From Adlercreutzia equolifaciens (GTDB taxonomy: Bacteria > Actinomycetota > Coriobacteriia > Coriobacteriales > Eggerthellaceae), in the NCBI RefSeq assembly GCF_029076695.1, contig NZ_JARFIK010000002.1, positions 1,178,001 to 1,242,000 on the forward strand: a DNA stretch of 64,000 nt, written 5' to 3'. The position numbers were made by a program, and so were the translations under genes. The notes beneath the pieces were generated by a model. The model ran no database searches. It was not told the origin of the DNA and worked only from the letters and a program-made list of their open reading frames with translations. Within the stretch, counting starts at the first letter, position 1; the number at the start of each line of letters is the position of its first letter. Of this stretch, positions 52,954-61,244 are shown piece after piece.

Positions 52954-53844
52954 TCACGGAAGATCGCACGCCACGGCTTTCGCGAGCTCGACGAATCGTT
53001 CTGCCAGAAGACCTCGTTCTTGGGCCGTGATGAACCCGGCGGGAATAGTGCAATCGATGGAGAGTTTCACAATCTGGATGTGCGATCGCTCGTAAGGATA
53101 GGGGTACGGCGTGATCGACAAAGCGCCCCCAATTGCATAATGCTCCATCGCCTCGTCGTCATTCGCATCAACCAGATTGATATCAGCAGAAGATGCCGCT
53201 ATGGCGTTGCGAATCGCATCCGTGGCATCAAAGTGACCATAGGGGTTGGTCATCAGAGTTTCGCCCTCAAGATCCTCGAGATAGATGATCTTCTTTTCCG
53301 CGAGAGGGTGATGAGAGGGCATGCATATACCAACGTCGTAGCTTTTCACCACATCCCACTGGCACTTCAATTCCCGAGCCACGGGCGACGACCAAAACGT
53401 CGCCACATCCACTCGCCCCTCCGCCACGGCCCGAGGAAGCTCGAGGGCCGGCAAGGTCAAAAAAGAAAGTTCTACGTCCGGATATGCCTTCGTGAACGCC
53501 TGAACCACCTCTGGAAGGAACAGATCCCTTTGGTTCATCCCGCCGCCAAGACGCAAGACCGCCTCGACATGCCGATCGAGATCGCGCATACGCTCAAGCA
53601 CAGCGCCGGTCTGGTCCTTCAGACGAAGAGCCTCGCGGTACAAAAGATCTCCGGCTGGCGTCAGCTTCACGCCGCGCGGTCCGCGCTCAAACAAGGTTAC
53701 GTCCAGGTCTTTTTCTAGGGAGCTCATGTGCTGGCTCAGGGTGGGCTGGGCCATATACAGGCCCTTGGAGGCAGCCAACATACTCCCCGTTTCGGCCACC
53801 GCTAAAAAGTAATCAAGCCTTCGATCAAGCATATGGCTCACCAT
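52954..53844 (-). CDS. LysR-family transcriptional regulator
   Basis: 296 residues. The N-terminal winged HTH (LDYFLAVAETGSMLAASKGLYMAQPTLSQHMSSLEKDLDVTLFERGPRGVKLTPAGDLLYREA) is typical; the effector-binding domain follows from about residue 90. The first ATG at 53844 sits directly on its Shine-Dalgarno, so the fifth codon (MLDRRLDYF, 53832) may be the real start. It is divergent from the flavoprotein gene at 53999 across 154 bases, the usual arrangement for a LysR activator and its target. The effector may be the reductase substrate, by inference. Confidence 0.92.
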   Translation of the reverse strand: MVSHMLDRRLDYFLAVAETGSMLAASKGLYMAQPTLSQHMSSLEKDLDVTLFERGPRGVKLTPAGDLLYREALRLKDQTGAVLERMRDLDRHVEAVLRLGGGMNQRDLFLPEVVQAFTKAYPDVELSFLTLPALELPRAVAEGRVDVATFWSSPVARELKCQWDVVKSYDVGICMPSHHPLAEKKIIYLEDLEGETLMTNPYGHFDATDAIRNAIAASSADINLVDANDDEAMEHYAIGGALSITPYPYPYERSHIQIVKLSIDCTIPAGFITAQERGLLAERFVELAKAVACDLP

Positions 53845-53998
53845 CCTTCCGAGGTCATTATGACACGAGACGCCCCTCTGGGTTCCTCCTGAGAAGCTAT
53901 TTGTAAAACCAATACCTGTCTAAGCATTTCAAGCGGATCTCCCCTCACGCACAGCGCGCCACAATAACTGCATCGCCAATCAGCAAAAGGAGGGAACC

Positions 53999-55612
53999 AT
54001 GAAACGCACTGCAACCAACGAACACCCCATTAGCCGTCGATCGTTCTTTACAGGAGCAGCAGCTCTTGGCGCTGCGGCTGCGGCAACCGGATTGATCACG
54101 GGCTGCACTCAACCCACCACGTTATCGGAGACGGGAACGGAGGATGGCGAAGCACCCACACCCCATAACCCCGTCGAAACCATTGAGTGCGACGTCGTAG
54201 TCTGCGGTTCGGGCACGGGCGGCATGTGCGCAGCAGTGCGCGCCGCCGAACTGGGGGGCAACGTTATTCTTCTTGAAAAGAAGAGCGTTGTCGGAGGCAC
54301 GTCGAATTACGCGGAAAGCATGACAGGCGTCGGCACGAAAATGCAGGCAGAGCTCAACGTGGAGATCGACGTACGCGAGATGTTCAACGCCGTTTTTGAG
54401 TACCACCACAGCGCCGCCGTCGGCTCCGTGCTCCATTCGTTCATCGACAACTCGGGCGCCACCATCGACTGGCTTGTCGACAATGGCTGTCATTTTCTCA
54501 CAGTTATGACCTTCTTCGGGCGTTTCTATACGTGCCACCTGTCGGGCGACGCTTCAACGGGTACGTCCATGTTAAACGGTGAAGCTATTATCCAGCCTCT
54601 TCTGGCGCAAGCGGAGGGTCACGGCGTCGACATTCGCCTCGAAACTCCCATGACCGACCTTGCCGTAGAGAACGGCAAGGTCGTCGGGGCCTACGCCACC
54701 AGCAAAGAAGGCGACGAGATCCTCATTAAAGCTCGAGGCGTCATTCTCGCAACGGGCGGCTACGCCAACAATGCCGACCTCTTCGAAGAGTTTACGCATC
54801 GTTCCTACGATAAGATTCGCGTGAATGGCGTAGATGGCCGCGACGGCGACGGCATTGTAGCGGCCCGAGCGTTGGGAGCCGACCTCCACCATCCCGAAAC
54901 GCTCAACCCCGCCGGAGAGTGCGTCATCAACTCTGGCTCGTGGAACGACAACCTTAACCAAATCTTTTCTTGGCAGCAAAACCTTCGGGTGAACGAAGCC
55001 GCAGAGCGCTTCTGGAACGAGGGCAACAATCAGGAGTTCGCTGCTCATGTCAATGCCGTTTATACGCAGAATGCCGCCTACTCCATCATTGACGCCGACT
55101 TCCTTAACACCCTGGCAACCGAGACGGTTTTCTACTCGATGCCCATGTACGATGTGAACATCGGATCCCCTCTCGCAGGCTGCATGGAGGCCATCGAGGA
55201 AGGTCTCGATCAGGGCCTTATCGTCAAAGCCGACTCCATTGAGGAACTTGCGGATAAGCTGACCCTCGATGCTACCGCCCTGAAAGAAACCATCGAACGC
55301 TACAACACTATGTGCGACCAGGGAGTCGACGAGGACTATAGCAAGCCCTCCGACTACCTCTTCCCCGTCAAAACCGCCCCGTTCTATGCGGCTCCCGTAC
55401 AGGCTATGATCTATGCCACCAATGGAGGCATCAAGGTCAACAAAAACCTCCAGGTTGTTTCGGGCCCTCAGCCCATTGAGGGGCTGTACGCCATCGGCAA
55501 TGACGCCGGTGCTATTTACGGTTCCGACTACGATGTGCAGCTTATGCCCGGCTCGTGCCAGGCTTGGGCCGCAACAGGCGGACGCATGGCGGCTGAGCAC
55601 ATTCTCGCCTAA
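53999..55612 (+). CDS. Tat-exported FAD-dependent reductase without FMN domain
   Basis: 537 residues. SRRSFF (12-17) is a Tat motif and ITGC (Cys36) a lipobox. The FAD-binding fold starts at DVVVCGSGTGGMCAAVRAAELGG (residues 65-87), and the rest follows the fumarate-reductase flavoprotein superfamily (VILATGGYANN; a GSPLAGCMEAIEEGLDQG region; PIEGLYAIGNDAGAIYGSDYDVQLMPGSCQAWAATGGRMAAEHI near the end). There is no FMN or heme domain, so it needs an external electron donor. AGGAGG precedes the ATG. The divergent LysR gene likely controls it. Electron acceptor unknown; gut Eggerthellaceae use such enzymes on diverse organic compounds. Confidence 0.9.
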   Translation: MKRTATNEHPISRRSFFTGAAALGAAAAATGLITGCTQPTTLSETGTEDGEAPTPHNPVETIECDVVVCGSGTGGMCAAVRAAELGGNVILLEKKSVVGGTSNYAESMTGVGTKMQAELNVEIDVREMFNAVFEYHHSAAVGSVLHSFIDNSGATIDWLVDNGCHFLTVMTFFGRFYTCHLSGDASTGTSMLNGEAIIQPLLAQAEGHGVDIRLETPMTDLAVENGKVVGAYATSKEGDEILIKARGVILATGGYANNADLFEEFTHRSYDKIRVNGVDGRDGDGIVAARALGADLHHPETLNPAGECVINSGSWNDNLNQIFSWQQNLRVNEAAERFWNEGNNQEFAAHVNAVYTQNAAYSIIDADFLNTLATETVFYSMPMYDVNIGSPLAGCMEAIEEGLDQGLIVKADSIEELADKLTLDATALKETIERYNTMCDQGVDEDYSKPSDYLFPVKTAPFYAAPVQAMIYATNGGIKVNKNLQVVSGPQPIEGLYAIGNDAGAIYGSDYDVQLMPGSCQAWAATGGRMAAEHILA

Positions 55613-55648
55613 CACTTCCGCCCTTCCCCTCCCCAGGGCGGCGACAGC

Positions 55649-55679
55649 AGAAGGGGCCGAGCGTTGCTCGGCCCCTTCT
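55649..55679. terminator. shared terminator between convergent genes
   Basis: A 14-bp perfect stem (AGAAGGGGCCGAGC/GCTCGGCCCCTTCT) with a GTT loop lies between the plus-strand flavoprotein and the minus-strand acidic protein gene. It can act for both, although T-runs are short. Confidence 0.75.
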
Positions 55680-55706
55680 CTAGCAGCTAGTGCAGGTGCA
55701 GATCGC

Positions 55707-56327
55707 CTATTTCTTCTTCAGGAAGTTCAAGGAGTCGGTAATCTCGCTGAACGTGTCCTTCAGCTCGGCCGCCACCTGAATGCCATCGCGGTAGATGGCG
55801 TTCACATCGGCCGTGGCCGCCGCCACGCCTTCGCGGGAGATGCCCAAGTCGAACTCGTCGCCGTCAGAGGCGCGCTCGACGCGCACGCCCTCGTCGTCAT
55901 CGTCCTCGTCGACGTAGTAGTATTCCTGCTCGTTGCCGTCCTCGTCGAGCAGGATGAAGCCGATCTCGTTATCGTCCTCGTCAACGATCATGGCGTAGAT
56001 ATCGCCGTCCTCGATTTCCATCTCGATGACTTCGCTCTCGATGTCGTCGACTTCCTCCACGTGATAGCCCTCGGAATGCAGAATATCCGCGTCTTCCTCG
56101 GCTTGCACCGCGTCCTCGACTTCCTCTTCGTCCCAACCGTCGTAGTCGGTTTCGTTGTTCGTAGAGAAGCTGTCGTAGGCGTGCTCCAAATCACTCTCGG
56201 CGGCATCGGCGTCGAAGATCTCGTCCTCGTCGCTCTCAAAGTCCTCGAGCTCGGTTTCCTGGTCGGTCCATTCGGCATCGGTCTCGCCGAGGTCTTCAAT
56301 GTTCTCCAGCTCTTCGTCCAGACCCAT
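55707..56327 (-). CDS. highly acidic protein of unknown function
   Basis: 206 residues. About 79 are Asp or Glu (nearly 40 %), interrupted by aromatic and aliphatic positions (GDIYAMIVDEDDNEIGFILLDEDGNEQEYYYVDED) that suggest a small beta-rich fold, loosely like DUF1292 but not assignable. The last 50 residues (GISREGVAAATADVNAIYRDGIQVAAELKDTFSEITDSLNFLKKK) are a likely amphipathic helix with a basic end. AAAGGAG six bases before the ATG at 56327 fixes the start. No signal peptide. Monocistronic between terminators. Confidence 0.75.
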   Translation of the reverse strand: MGLDEELENIEDLGETDAEWTDQETELEDFESDEDEIFDADAAESDLEHAYDSFSTNNETDYDGWDEEEVEDAVQAEEDADILHSEGYHVEEVDDIESEVIEMEIEDGDIYAMIVDEDDNEIGFILLDEDGNEQEYYYVDEDDDDEGVRVERASDGDEFDLGISREGVAAATADVNAIYRDGIQVAAELKDTFSEITDSLNFLKKK

Positions 56328-56454
56328 GATGCGCTCCTTTAATCGCAATGTTCAACAGCGGGGCCGCGGGCCCCTCTCGAACCATGATGCCACTACTTGG
56401 CTTTGCACGGTAGTCGTGCGCCGTTTCGTTTCCATCAGGACAACAAACCAAAAC

Positions 56455-56485
56455 GGCCGCGGTTCCGCCGAAGCGGGCCGCGGCC
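56455..56485 (-). terminator. terminator of the M42-smpB transcript
   Basis: GGCCGCGG/CCGCGGCC stem with an inner CCGC-CGAA-GCGG hairpin, followed by GTTTTGG on the minus strand, 88 nt after smpB. Confidence 0.7.
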
Positions 56486-56572
56486 ATCAAGCCGACGTAA
56501 GGACAGGGGTCCAAACCCAGGCGCCTGCGAACGCCACTCTCGGCGCGCAGGTCGTGGTCGCCAGGCGCGTCC

Positions 56573-57040
56573 CTAACGCCCATGCTCCTTCAGAGCGCGG
56601 TCGATCTCGCGCTTCGTGTCGCGCTCTTTCATGGAGGCGCGCTTATCGTAGAGCTTCTTGCCCCGACCCAGGGCCAACTCCACCTTCACCAGGCCGTTCT
56701 CCTTGAAGTACATCTTCAGCGGCACCAGGGCCAAGCCCTTCTCGGCCACTTTGGCGTCCAAGTAGCGAATCTGCTTCTTATGCAGCAGCAGCTTGCGCTT
56801 GCGGTCGGGATTGGGGTTGAAGATGGAACCGTTGGCATAGGGCGAGATGTGCACGTTGTTCAGCCACACTTCCCCATTGCGAATAAGGGCGAAACAATCG
56901 GTAAGCTGGCAGTTGTTCTCGCGCAGCGAGCGCACCTCGGTACCCGTCAGCTCGATGCCGGCCTCGAAGGTCTCGAGGATCTCGTAGTCGTGCAGGGCGC
57001 GACGGTTCTTCGCGATGACCTTTTCCTGACGCTGCTTCAT
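56573..57040 (-). CDS. smpB: SsrA-binding protein SmpB
   Basis: 155 residues. SmpB binds the tRNA-like part of tmRNA and brings it to stalled ribosomes. The core IAKNRRALHDYEILETFEAGIELTGTEVRSLRENNCQLTDCFALI, the HISPYANGSIFNPNPDRKRKLLLHKKQI segment and the basic C-terminal tail (GRGKKLYDKRASMKERDTKREIDRALKEHGR) are all present. The ATG overlaps the stop of the M42 peptidase by one base (TAATG), so it depends on translational coupling. A long upstream reading in the same frame is the shadow of the peptidase gene. Confidence 0.97.
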   Translation of the reverse strand: MKQRQEKVIAKNRRALHDYEILETFEAGIELTGTEVRSLRENNCQLTDCFALIRNGEVWLNNVHISPYANGSIFNPNPDRKRKLLLHKKQIRYLDAKVAEKGLALVPLKMYFKENGLVKVELALGRGKKLYDKRASMKERDTKREIDRALKEHGR

Positions 57041-58164
57041 TACGCGCAGTCCTCGGTGTCGCCATGGGCTTTCGCGTCCTGATCCTGGGCTGCGCCCATG
57101 CCCGGCACGAAGCTCACCTCGGGCGTCAGGTCCAGGGCGAAGCGGGTGATAAGGCGAATAGTGGCTTCCACATCGTCGAGGCACACCACCTCGGTGGGCG
57201 TGTGCATGTAGCGCAGCGGCACCGAGATGAGACCCGTGGGAATGCCCGAACGGGTTACCTGGATGGCGCGGGCGTCGGTGCCGGTGACGGAGGGCTCGGC
57301 CTCCAGCTGGTACGGGATGCCCTCGGCCTTGGCGGCGGCCACCAAACGGTCGAACACCACGGGATTGATATTGGGACCGCGCGCAATAACCGGGCCGGCA
57401 CCGCAGACAATCTTGCCGTACTTGGTTTTCTCGATACCCGGGTAGTCCGTGGCATGGGTGACGTCGAAGGCCAGGGCCACATCGGGATTCACCGCATGGG
57501 CGCTGGTCATGGCGCCACGCGTGCCAATTTCCTCTTGGGTGGTGGCCACGGCGATGAACGTGCCCGGAGCCCGCCCCGCCTCGGCCAGCTTCTCCATGAC
57601 GCGGCAGACAATGAACACGCCCACCTTGTCGTCGAAGCACTTGGACACGGCCATGTTCTTACCGAAGCGCTCGAAGCCCACGCCGAAGGTGATAGGGTCG
57701 CCCACGCGCACCAGCTTCTTCACGCGCTTGGCCGGCAGGCCCAAGTCGATGACGAGGCTGGAGATGGGCGTCACGTTCTTGCGCTCGTCGGGCTCGATGA
57801 GGTGAATGGGCTTGCGGCCCACAATGCCGCGCAGCACGCCGGAGGCCGTGTGCACGTCCACGCGCATGCCGGGCAGGATGGCCGCGTCAACACCGCCGAG
57901 CATGGACACCGACAGGAAGCCGTCGTCGGAGATGTAGGTGACCATGAGGCCGATCTCGTCCATGTGGGCCGCCAGCATCAGCGACGGCGCGCCCTCGACG
58001 GCGCCCTCCAGGGACGCCTGCACCGAGCCCATGGTGTCGGTGGCAATCTCGTCGGCCACGGGGGCCAGACGCTCGCGCACCAAGGCGGCCGCCGGCTCCT
58101 CGAAGCCCGTGGGCGACGGGGTCTCCAGCAACTGCTTCAAGAATTTGACCTGCTTTTTCTTCAT
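57040..58164 (-). CDS. M42 family metallopeptidase (glutamyl aminopeptidase / FrvX type)
   Basis: 374 residues. Members form large tetrahedral dodecamers with a dinuclear metal site. Ligands and catalytic residues are readable: His in LAAHMDEIG, Asp in KCFDDKVG, the Glu pair in TTQEEIGTRGA, Asp in AFDVTHATD, and His in RYMHTPTEVV. The chain begins FLKQLLETPSPTGFEEP, typical for the family. It acts on short peptides in the cytoplasm. Co-transcribed with smpB downstream and close to the small gene upstream (9 bases). Confidence 0.94.
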   Translation of the reverse strand: MKKKQVKFLKQLLETPSPTGFEEPAAALVRERLAPVADEIATDTMGSVQASLEGAVEGAPSLMLAAHMDEIGLMVTYISDDGFLSVSMLGGVDAAILPGMRVDVHTASGVLRGIVGRKPIHLIEPDERKNVTPISSLVIDLGLPAKRVKKLVRVGDPITFGVGFERFGKNMAVSKCFDDKVGVFIVCRVMEKLAEAGRAPGTFIAVATTQEEIGTRGAMTSAHAVNPDVALAFDVTHATDYPGIEKTKYGKIVCGAGPVIARGPNINPVVFDRLVAAAKAEGIPYQLEAEPSVTGTDARAIQVTRSGIPTGLISVPLRYMHTPTEVVCLDDVEATIRLITRFALDLTPEVSFVPGMGAAQDQDAKAHGDTEDCA

Positions 58165-58173
58165 AGTTTGCTC

Positions 58174-58470
58174 CTACCAGTATCCCTTGGAGTGCTTGCG
58201 CTTGCGCTCGGGCTTCGGAGGACGGAAATCCAGGGCCAGCTGGCCGTCGGTCTGCCGCTCCTTCTTGTCCGCCGTGGCCGCCTGCTTGCGCTCCACCTTC
58301 TCGATGGTCCACGACACCGCCGTGGGGCCGAATAGCTCCAGCATTTTCAGCCGCGCGTCGTGCGTGTTGGCCTTGGTGCCCACCCGCGCATCGCTCTCAA
58401 ATTCAAAGAGCCCGCGAGCGCGCTCAGAAGAGCCCTTCGGTGACAGATAATGCGCAACGTAGGTTTGCAT
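58174..58470 (-). CDS. conserved-looking small protein of unknown function
   Basis: 98 residues, starting MQTYVAHYLSPKGSSERARGLFEFESDARVGTKANTHDARLKMLELFGPTAVSW, with a basic, lysine/arginine-rich C-terminus (KPERKRKHSKGYW). No domain recognised. A TTG three codons upstream (58479) is better placed relative to AAAGGA and may be the real start. It lies nine bases before the M42 gene in the same direction, which supports it being expressed. Confidence 0.6.
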   Translation of the reverse strand: MQTYVAHYLSPKGSSERARGLFEFESDARVGTKANTHDARLKMLELFGPTAVSWTIEKVERKQAATADKKERQTDGQLALDFRPPKPERKRKHSKGYW

Positions 58471-58720
58471 AGCGCCCAAGCATCCTTTCTCTTAGTCCGC
58501 GAGCCATCATAGCACGGAAGGGAAATCCTGGCACAAGGAGCGTCGGTTCGCGCGGCAAACCCCCGTAAATGCCGCGTGCCGCCCCAGGGGAACCGGGGCG
58601 GCACGGAAAGGCGCCTGGGAGGGAGGGGCGCCGAGATACGCGCTGGCAGGCGGGTTTTCGGCAGCGGCCACCGGCCAGCGCCTCGGCAAAGGCGCAGTAG
58701 CTGTCAGAAGGCTTCGGGCC

Positions 58721-59218
58721 TTAGGCGTCCGGCGAGAGAGCCTGGCAGGCCGCAAGGGCCTCGGCGTATTGGGCGCGATAGGACGCCAGCTGCTGCTCAA
58801 GCACCGTCGTCTGGGTGGCGTCAAGCAGCGCCTCGGTGGCCTCGGCCACGGTCGAGAAGGGGCTCTCGGCCAGGGCGCTCTCCAGGCGATGGCGCGCGTG
58901 GCGCTCCGGCCCGATGCGGTAGCCCTTGAGAGACCCGGCGTACACGGCGGCACGGCGCAGCTCATCCACCCGCGCCTCCGATGCCCCTGCTTCGCCCTCT
59001 TGGGCGGCTTCCAGGGCGGCACGGGCACAGCGCTCCCCTTCCTCGGCCGCCGTCAGCAACGCCTGATGGGTCCCGTGCTCCTCGGCCGCGGCCGTCACCG
59101 CTGCGGCGTCGCGAGAGCGCTCAAGGCGCTCGGCCAGGGCCTCCATGGCAGGAAGCTCGGCATAGAGTTGTTCGAGGCGGTCAAAGGCCGCATCGATATC
59201 AACGGCATGGACGGGCAC
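58721..59218 (-). CDS. predicted coiled-coil protein, possible remnant of an SMC/SbcC-like gene
   Basis: 165 residues, almost entirely Ala/Glu/Leu/Arg helix with heptad character. The C-terminal segment FSTVAEATEALLDATQTTVLEQQLASYRAQYAEAL resembles the coiled-coil part of SbcC-type ATPases, but neither Walker motifs nor the zinc hook is present. A GTG at 59218 with AAGGGGG upstream is the best start. It could be an orphan coiled-coil gene or a degraded fragment; downstream (58480-58720) is G/C-rich non-coding sequence with a GCCGCCCC/GGGGCGGC hairpin. Confidence 0.5.
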   Translation of the reverse strand: MPVHAVDIDAAFDRLEQLYAELPAMEALAERLERSRDAAAVTAAAEEHGTHQALLTAAEEGERCARAALEAAQEGEAGASEARVDELRRAAVYAGSLKGYRIGPERHARHRLESALAESPFSTVAEATEALLDATQTTVLEQQLASYRAQYAEALAACQALSPDA

Positions 59219-59246
59219 GCCGCTCACCCCCTTCGCAATCAAGAAG

Positions 59247-59274
59247 AAAAGGGCCTGCCGAAGCAGGTCCCTTT
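59247..59274 (-). terminator. terminator of the flavoprotein at 59.3-61.0 kb
   Basis: GGGCCTGC...GCAGGTCCC stem with a tetraloop, followed by TTTTCTT on the minus strand, ten bases after the stop codon. Confidence 0.8.
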
Positions 59275-59283
59275 CGGCCTAGG

Positions 59284-60954
59284 TTAGTTCTGCTCCTGGT
59301 ACACACCGGCCAGCTGCTCGCCGAGGCACTTGCCCTGAACCAGGCAGCGGCCATGGCTGTTGCCCTGGATGTTGATCGGGTAGTCCACCGCGTAGATGTC
59401 GCCGGCGCAGTTGCCGATGGCGTAGAGGCCGGGGATGGGCTCGTCGTCAGCGGTCAGCACCTCGAAGTTGTCGGAGATGTGGATGCCGCCCACCACGGCC
59501 AGCAGGCCGGGAGCCACCATGCAGGCGGTGAAGGGGCCCTCTTCGATGGGGAACAGAAACTGGCTCTCCTTGAAGAAGTCAGTGTCCTCGCCCTTGGCGC
59601 ACAGCGCGTTGTAGCGCTCGACGGTGGCCTTCAGCTCGGCCGGATCCACCTCGATCAGCTCGGCCAGCTCCTCGAGCGTGTCGGCGCGCTTGTAGTAGGC
59701 CGGCACGTCGACCAGGCCGTTCTCCACGGTGCCCGTGTGGCCGTCCACGGCCTCCTGGGGCTCCGAGCCATAGGCACGGAAGGTGTCCCAGAACATGCCG
59801 CCGCCGGTCTCCAAGCTGCCCAGCAGGTCGGTCTGCCAGTTCTTGTCGAAGATGGACCAGGCGTGGTCGGCGCCGCCGTTCACCATGACGCCCAGGCACT
59901 TGCCCTGAACCCAGGTGGCCTCGTTCATGAAGCGCTTGCCCTCGGGGTTCACGAACAGGAAGGGGCCATGGAAGGTGGCCGCGGCCTGCGGGTGCATCAT
60001 CGTGGGCCACGGGCCGTCCTGGAAGGCACCGCCGGCCCAGGCGGCCATGTTGTGGCCGTCGCCCACGTTGCCCTGGTCGGAGCACAGGCGGGTCATAACC
60101 TTGTTGGCAATGGGGGCGAACTCGTTGATGTACTCATCGCTGTAGCTCACGTCGCCCGTGGCCAGCACGACGCCCTTGCTGGCGTTGTACTGCACGTAGT
60201 TGCCGTCCTTGTCCTGGCAGATAGCGCCGGTCACCTTGCCGGACTCGTCCTGCACCAGCTGCACGGCGGGCATCTCGTAGACGAACTCGGCGCCCACCTT
60301 CTTAGCCTCGGCCTCGAACATGTACTCGACGAAGTCGGCCATGGTGTGCTCTTCGAAAATCGGGCCGCCGAACATGAAGTGGTAGCAGGCAATCTCGGGG
60401 TGCACCGTGGAGTTGGAGCCCACGGTCACCATGCACTGGGCACCGTTGGCCTCGGCCAGATCCAGGAACCAGTTCATGCAGCGCTCGGACTCGCGGAACC
60501 ACTTGGCCACGAGGGACTCGCGGCAGCGGCTACCGCAGGTGGACACCCAGCGCTCCATCTCGATGGACTTGTCGAACTTGATACCCAGGTCGTCCAGGGC
60601 ACGCGAGGCGATAGCGCCGGTGCCGCCCACGCCGTGGCCGTTCAGCACGGCGTCCTTCTCCACCAGAATAACCTTGGCGCCGTTCTCGGCTGCGGACAGG
60701 GCGCAGCAGGTGCCGGAGTAGCCGCCACCGATGATGAGCACCTCGGTGTCGACGGACTGAGTGATAGCGTCGGCCGCGATGGGCTCGGGCTTCACTTCCC
60801 AGGTGTGCTTGGCGCCGGTCTCGGCCAGGTTCTCACCCGCGGCCGTTTCGGCCGGAGCCTGGGGGCTGCAAGCAGCCATGCCGAGCGCTGCCACGCCGGC
60901 GGCGCTAACGGCAGCACCGCGAAGCAGGTTACGGCGAGAGATGTTGAGTTCCAT
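59284..60954 (-). CDS. Tat-exported FAD-dependent reductase (FAD_binding_2 family)
   Basis: 556 residues. SRRNLL (6-11) and MAAC (Cys29) indicate a Tat lipoprotein. The FAD fold begins TEVLIIGGGYSGTCCALSAAENGAKVILVEKD (about residue 69 on), with VVLATGDVSY and a C-terminal PGLYAIGNCAGDIYAVDYPINIQGNSHGRCLVQGKCLGEQLAG. It is rich in cysteines (CGSRCRE; CMNW; CMVTV). No FMN domain. AGGAGG lies five bases before the ATG. A membrane LuxR gene starts divergently 290 bases away and is the likely regulator. Substrate unknown. Confidence 0.9.
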   Translation of the reverse strand: MELNISRRNLLRGAAVSAAGVAALGMAACSPQAPAETAAGENLAETGAKHTWEVKPEPIAADAITQSVDTEVLIIGGGYSGTCCALSAAENGAKVILVEKDAVLNGHGVGGTGAIASRALDDLGIKFDKSIEMERWVSTCGSRCRESLVAKWFRESERCMNWFLDLAEANGAQCMVTVGSNSTVHPEIACYHFMFGGPIFEEHTMADFVEYMFEAEAKKVGAEFVYEMPAVQLVQDESGKVTGAICQDKDGNYVQYNASKGVVLATGDVSYSDEYINEFAPIANKVMTRLCSDQGNVGDGHNMAAWAGGAFQDGPWPTMMHPQAAATFHGPFLFVNPEGKRFMNEATWVQGKCLGVMVNGGADHAWSIFDKNWQTDLLGSLETGGGMFWDTFRAYGSEPQEAVDGHTGTVENGLVDVPAYYKRADTLEELAELIEVDPAELKATVERYNALCAKGEDTDFFKESQFLFPIEEGPFTACMVAPGLLAVVGGIHISDNFEVLTADDEPIPGLYAIGNCAGDIYAVDYPINIQGNSHGRCLVQGKCLGEQLAGVYQEQN

Positions 60955-61168
60955 ATACCCTCCTTATAGGATCGAACATGCGCGTCCGAGGTTCCCTATC
61001 CCCCGGATGCATGGACCATAGTGACACGGCGTCACCGCGCGCCACAAACCGCAAGATGGGTGGTTCAAGAGCTGCGTCTCCATTCAACCCAGGCAATGGG
61101 AGGGGGCTCATCAGGGGGGACCCATTTTGGGTTGTTTTTACGTTTTGCCTGGTAGAGACCGTTCAACA

Positions 61169-61222
61169 AGGGCGCTCCAAGGTCTGGATCGCCCCCAAGG
61201 GCTCGGGGCGCCCTGCTAGAAT
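61169..61222 (+). promoter_or_regulatory. dyad and -10 box upstream of the LuxR gene
   Basis: AGGGCGCTCC (61169-61178) and GGGGCGCCCT (61205-61214) match at 9 of 10 positions. TAGAAT (61217-61222) follows as a -10 candidate 23 bases before the ATG. The rest of the 60955-61244 divergent region shows nothing clear. Confidence 0.4.
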
Positions 61223-61244
61223 AAGAAGGGTCAAGGGAGGGAAC

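Noticed and set aside
53999-55612. Succinate dehydrogenase flavoprotein or L-aspartate oxidase
   Set aside because: A Tat signal with lipobox and the absence of partner subunits fit exported fumarate-reductase-type enzymes better.
56573-57640. 355-codon version of SmpB
   Set aside because: The N-terminal 200 residues are the out-of-frame reading of the M42 peptidase. The genuine SmpB start is at 57040.
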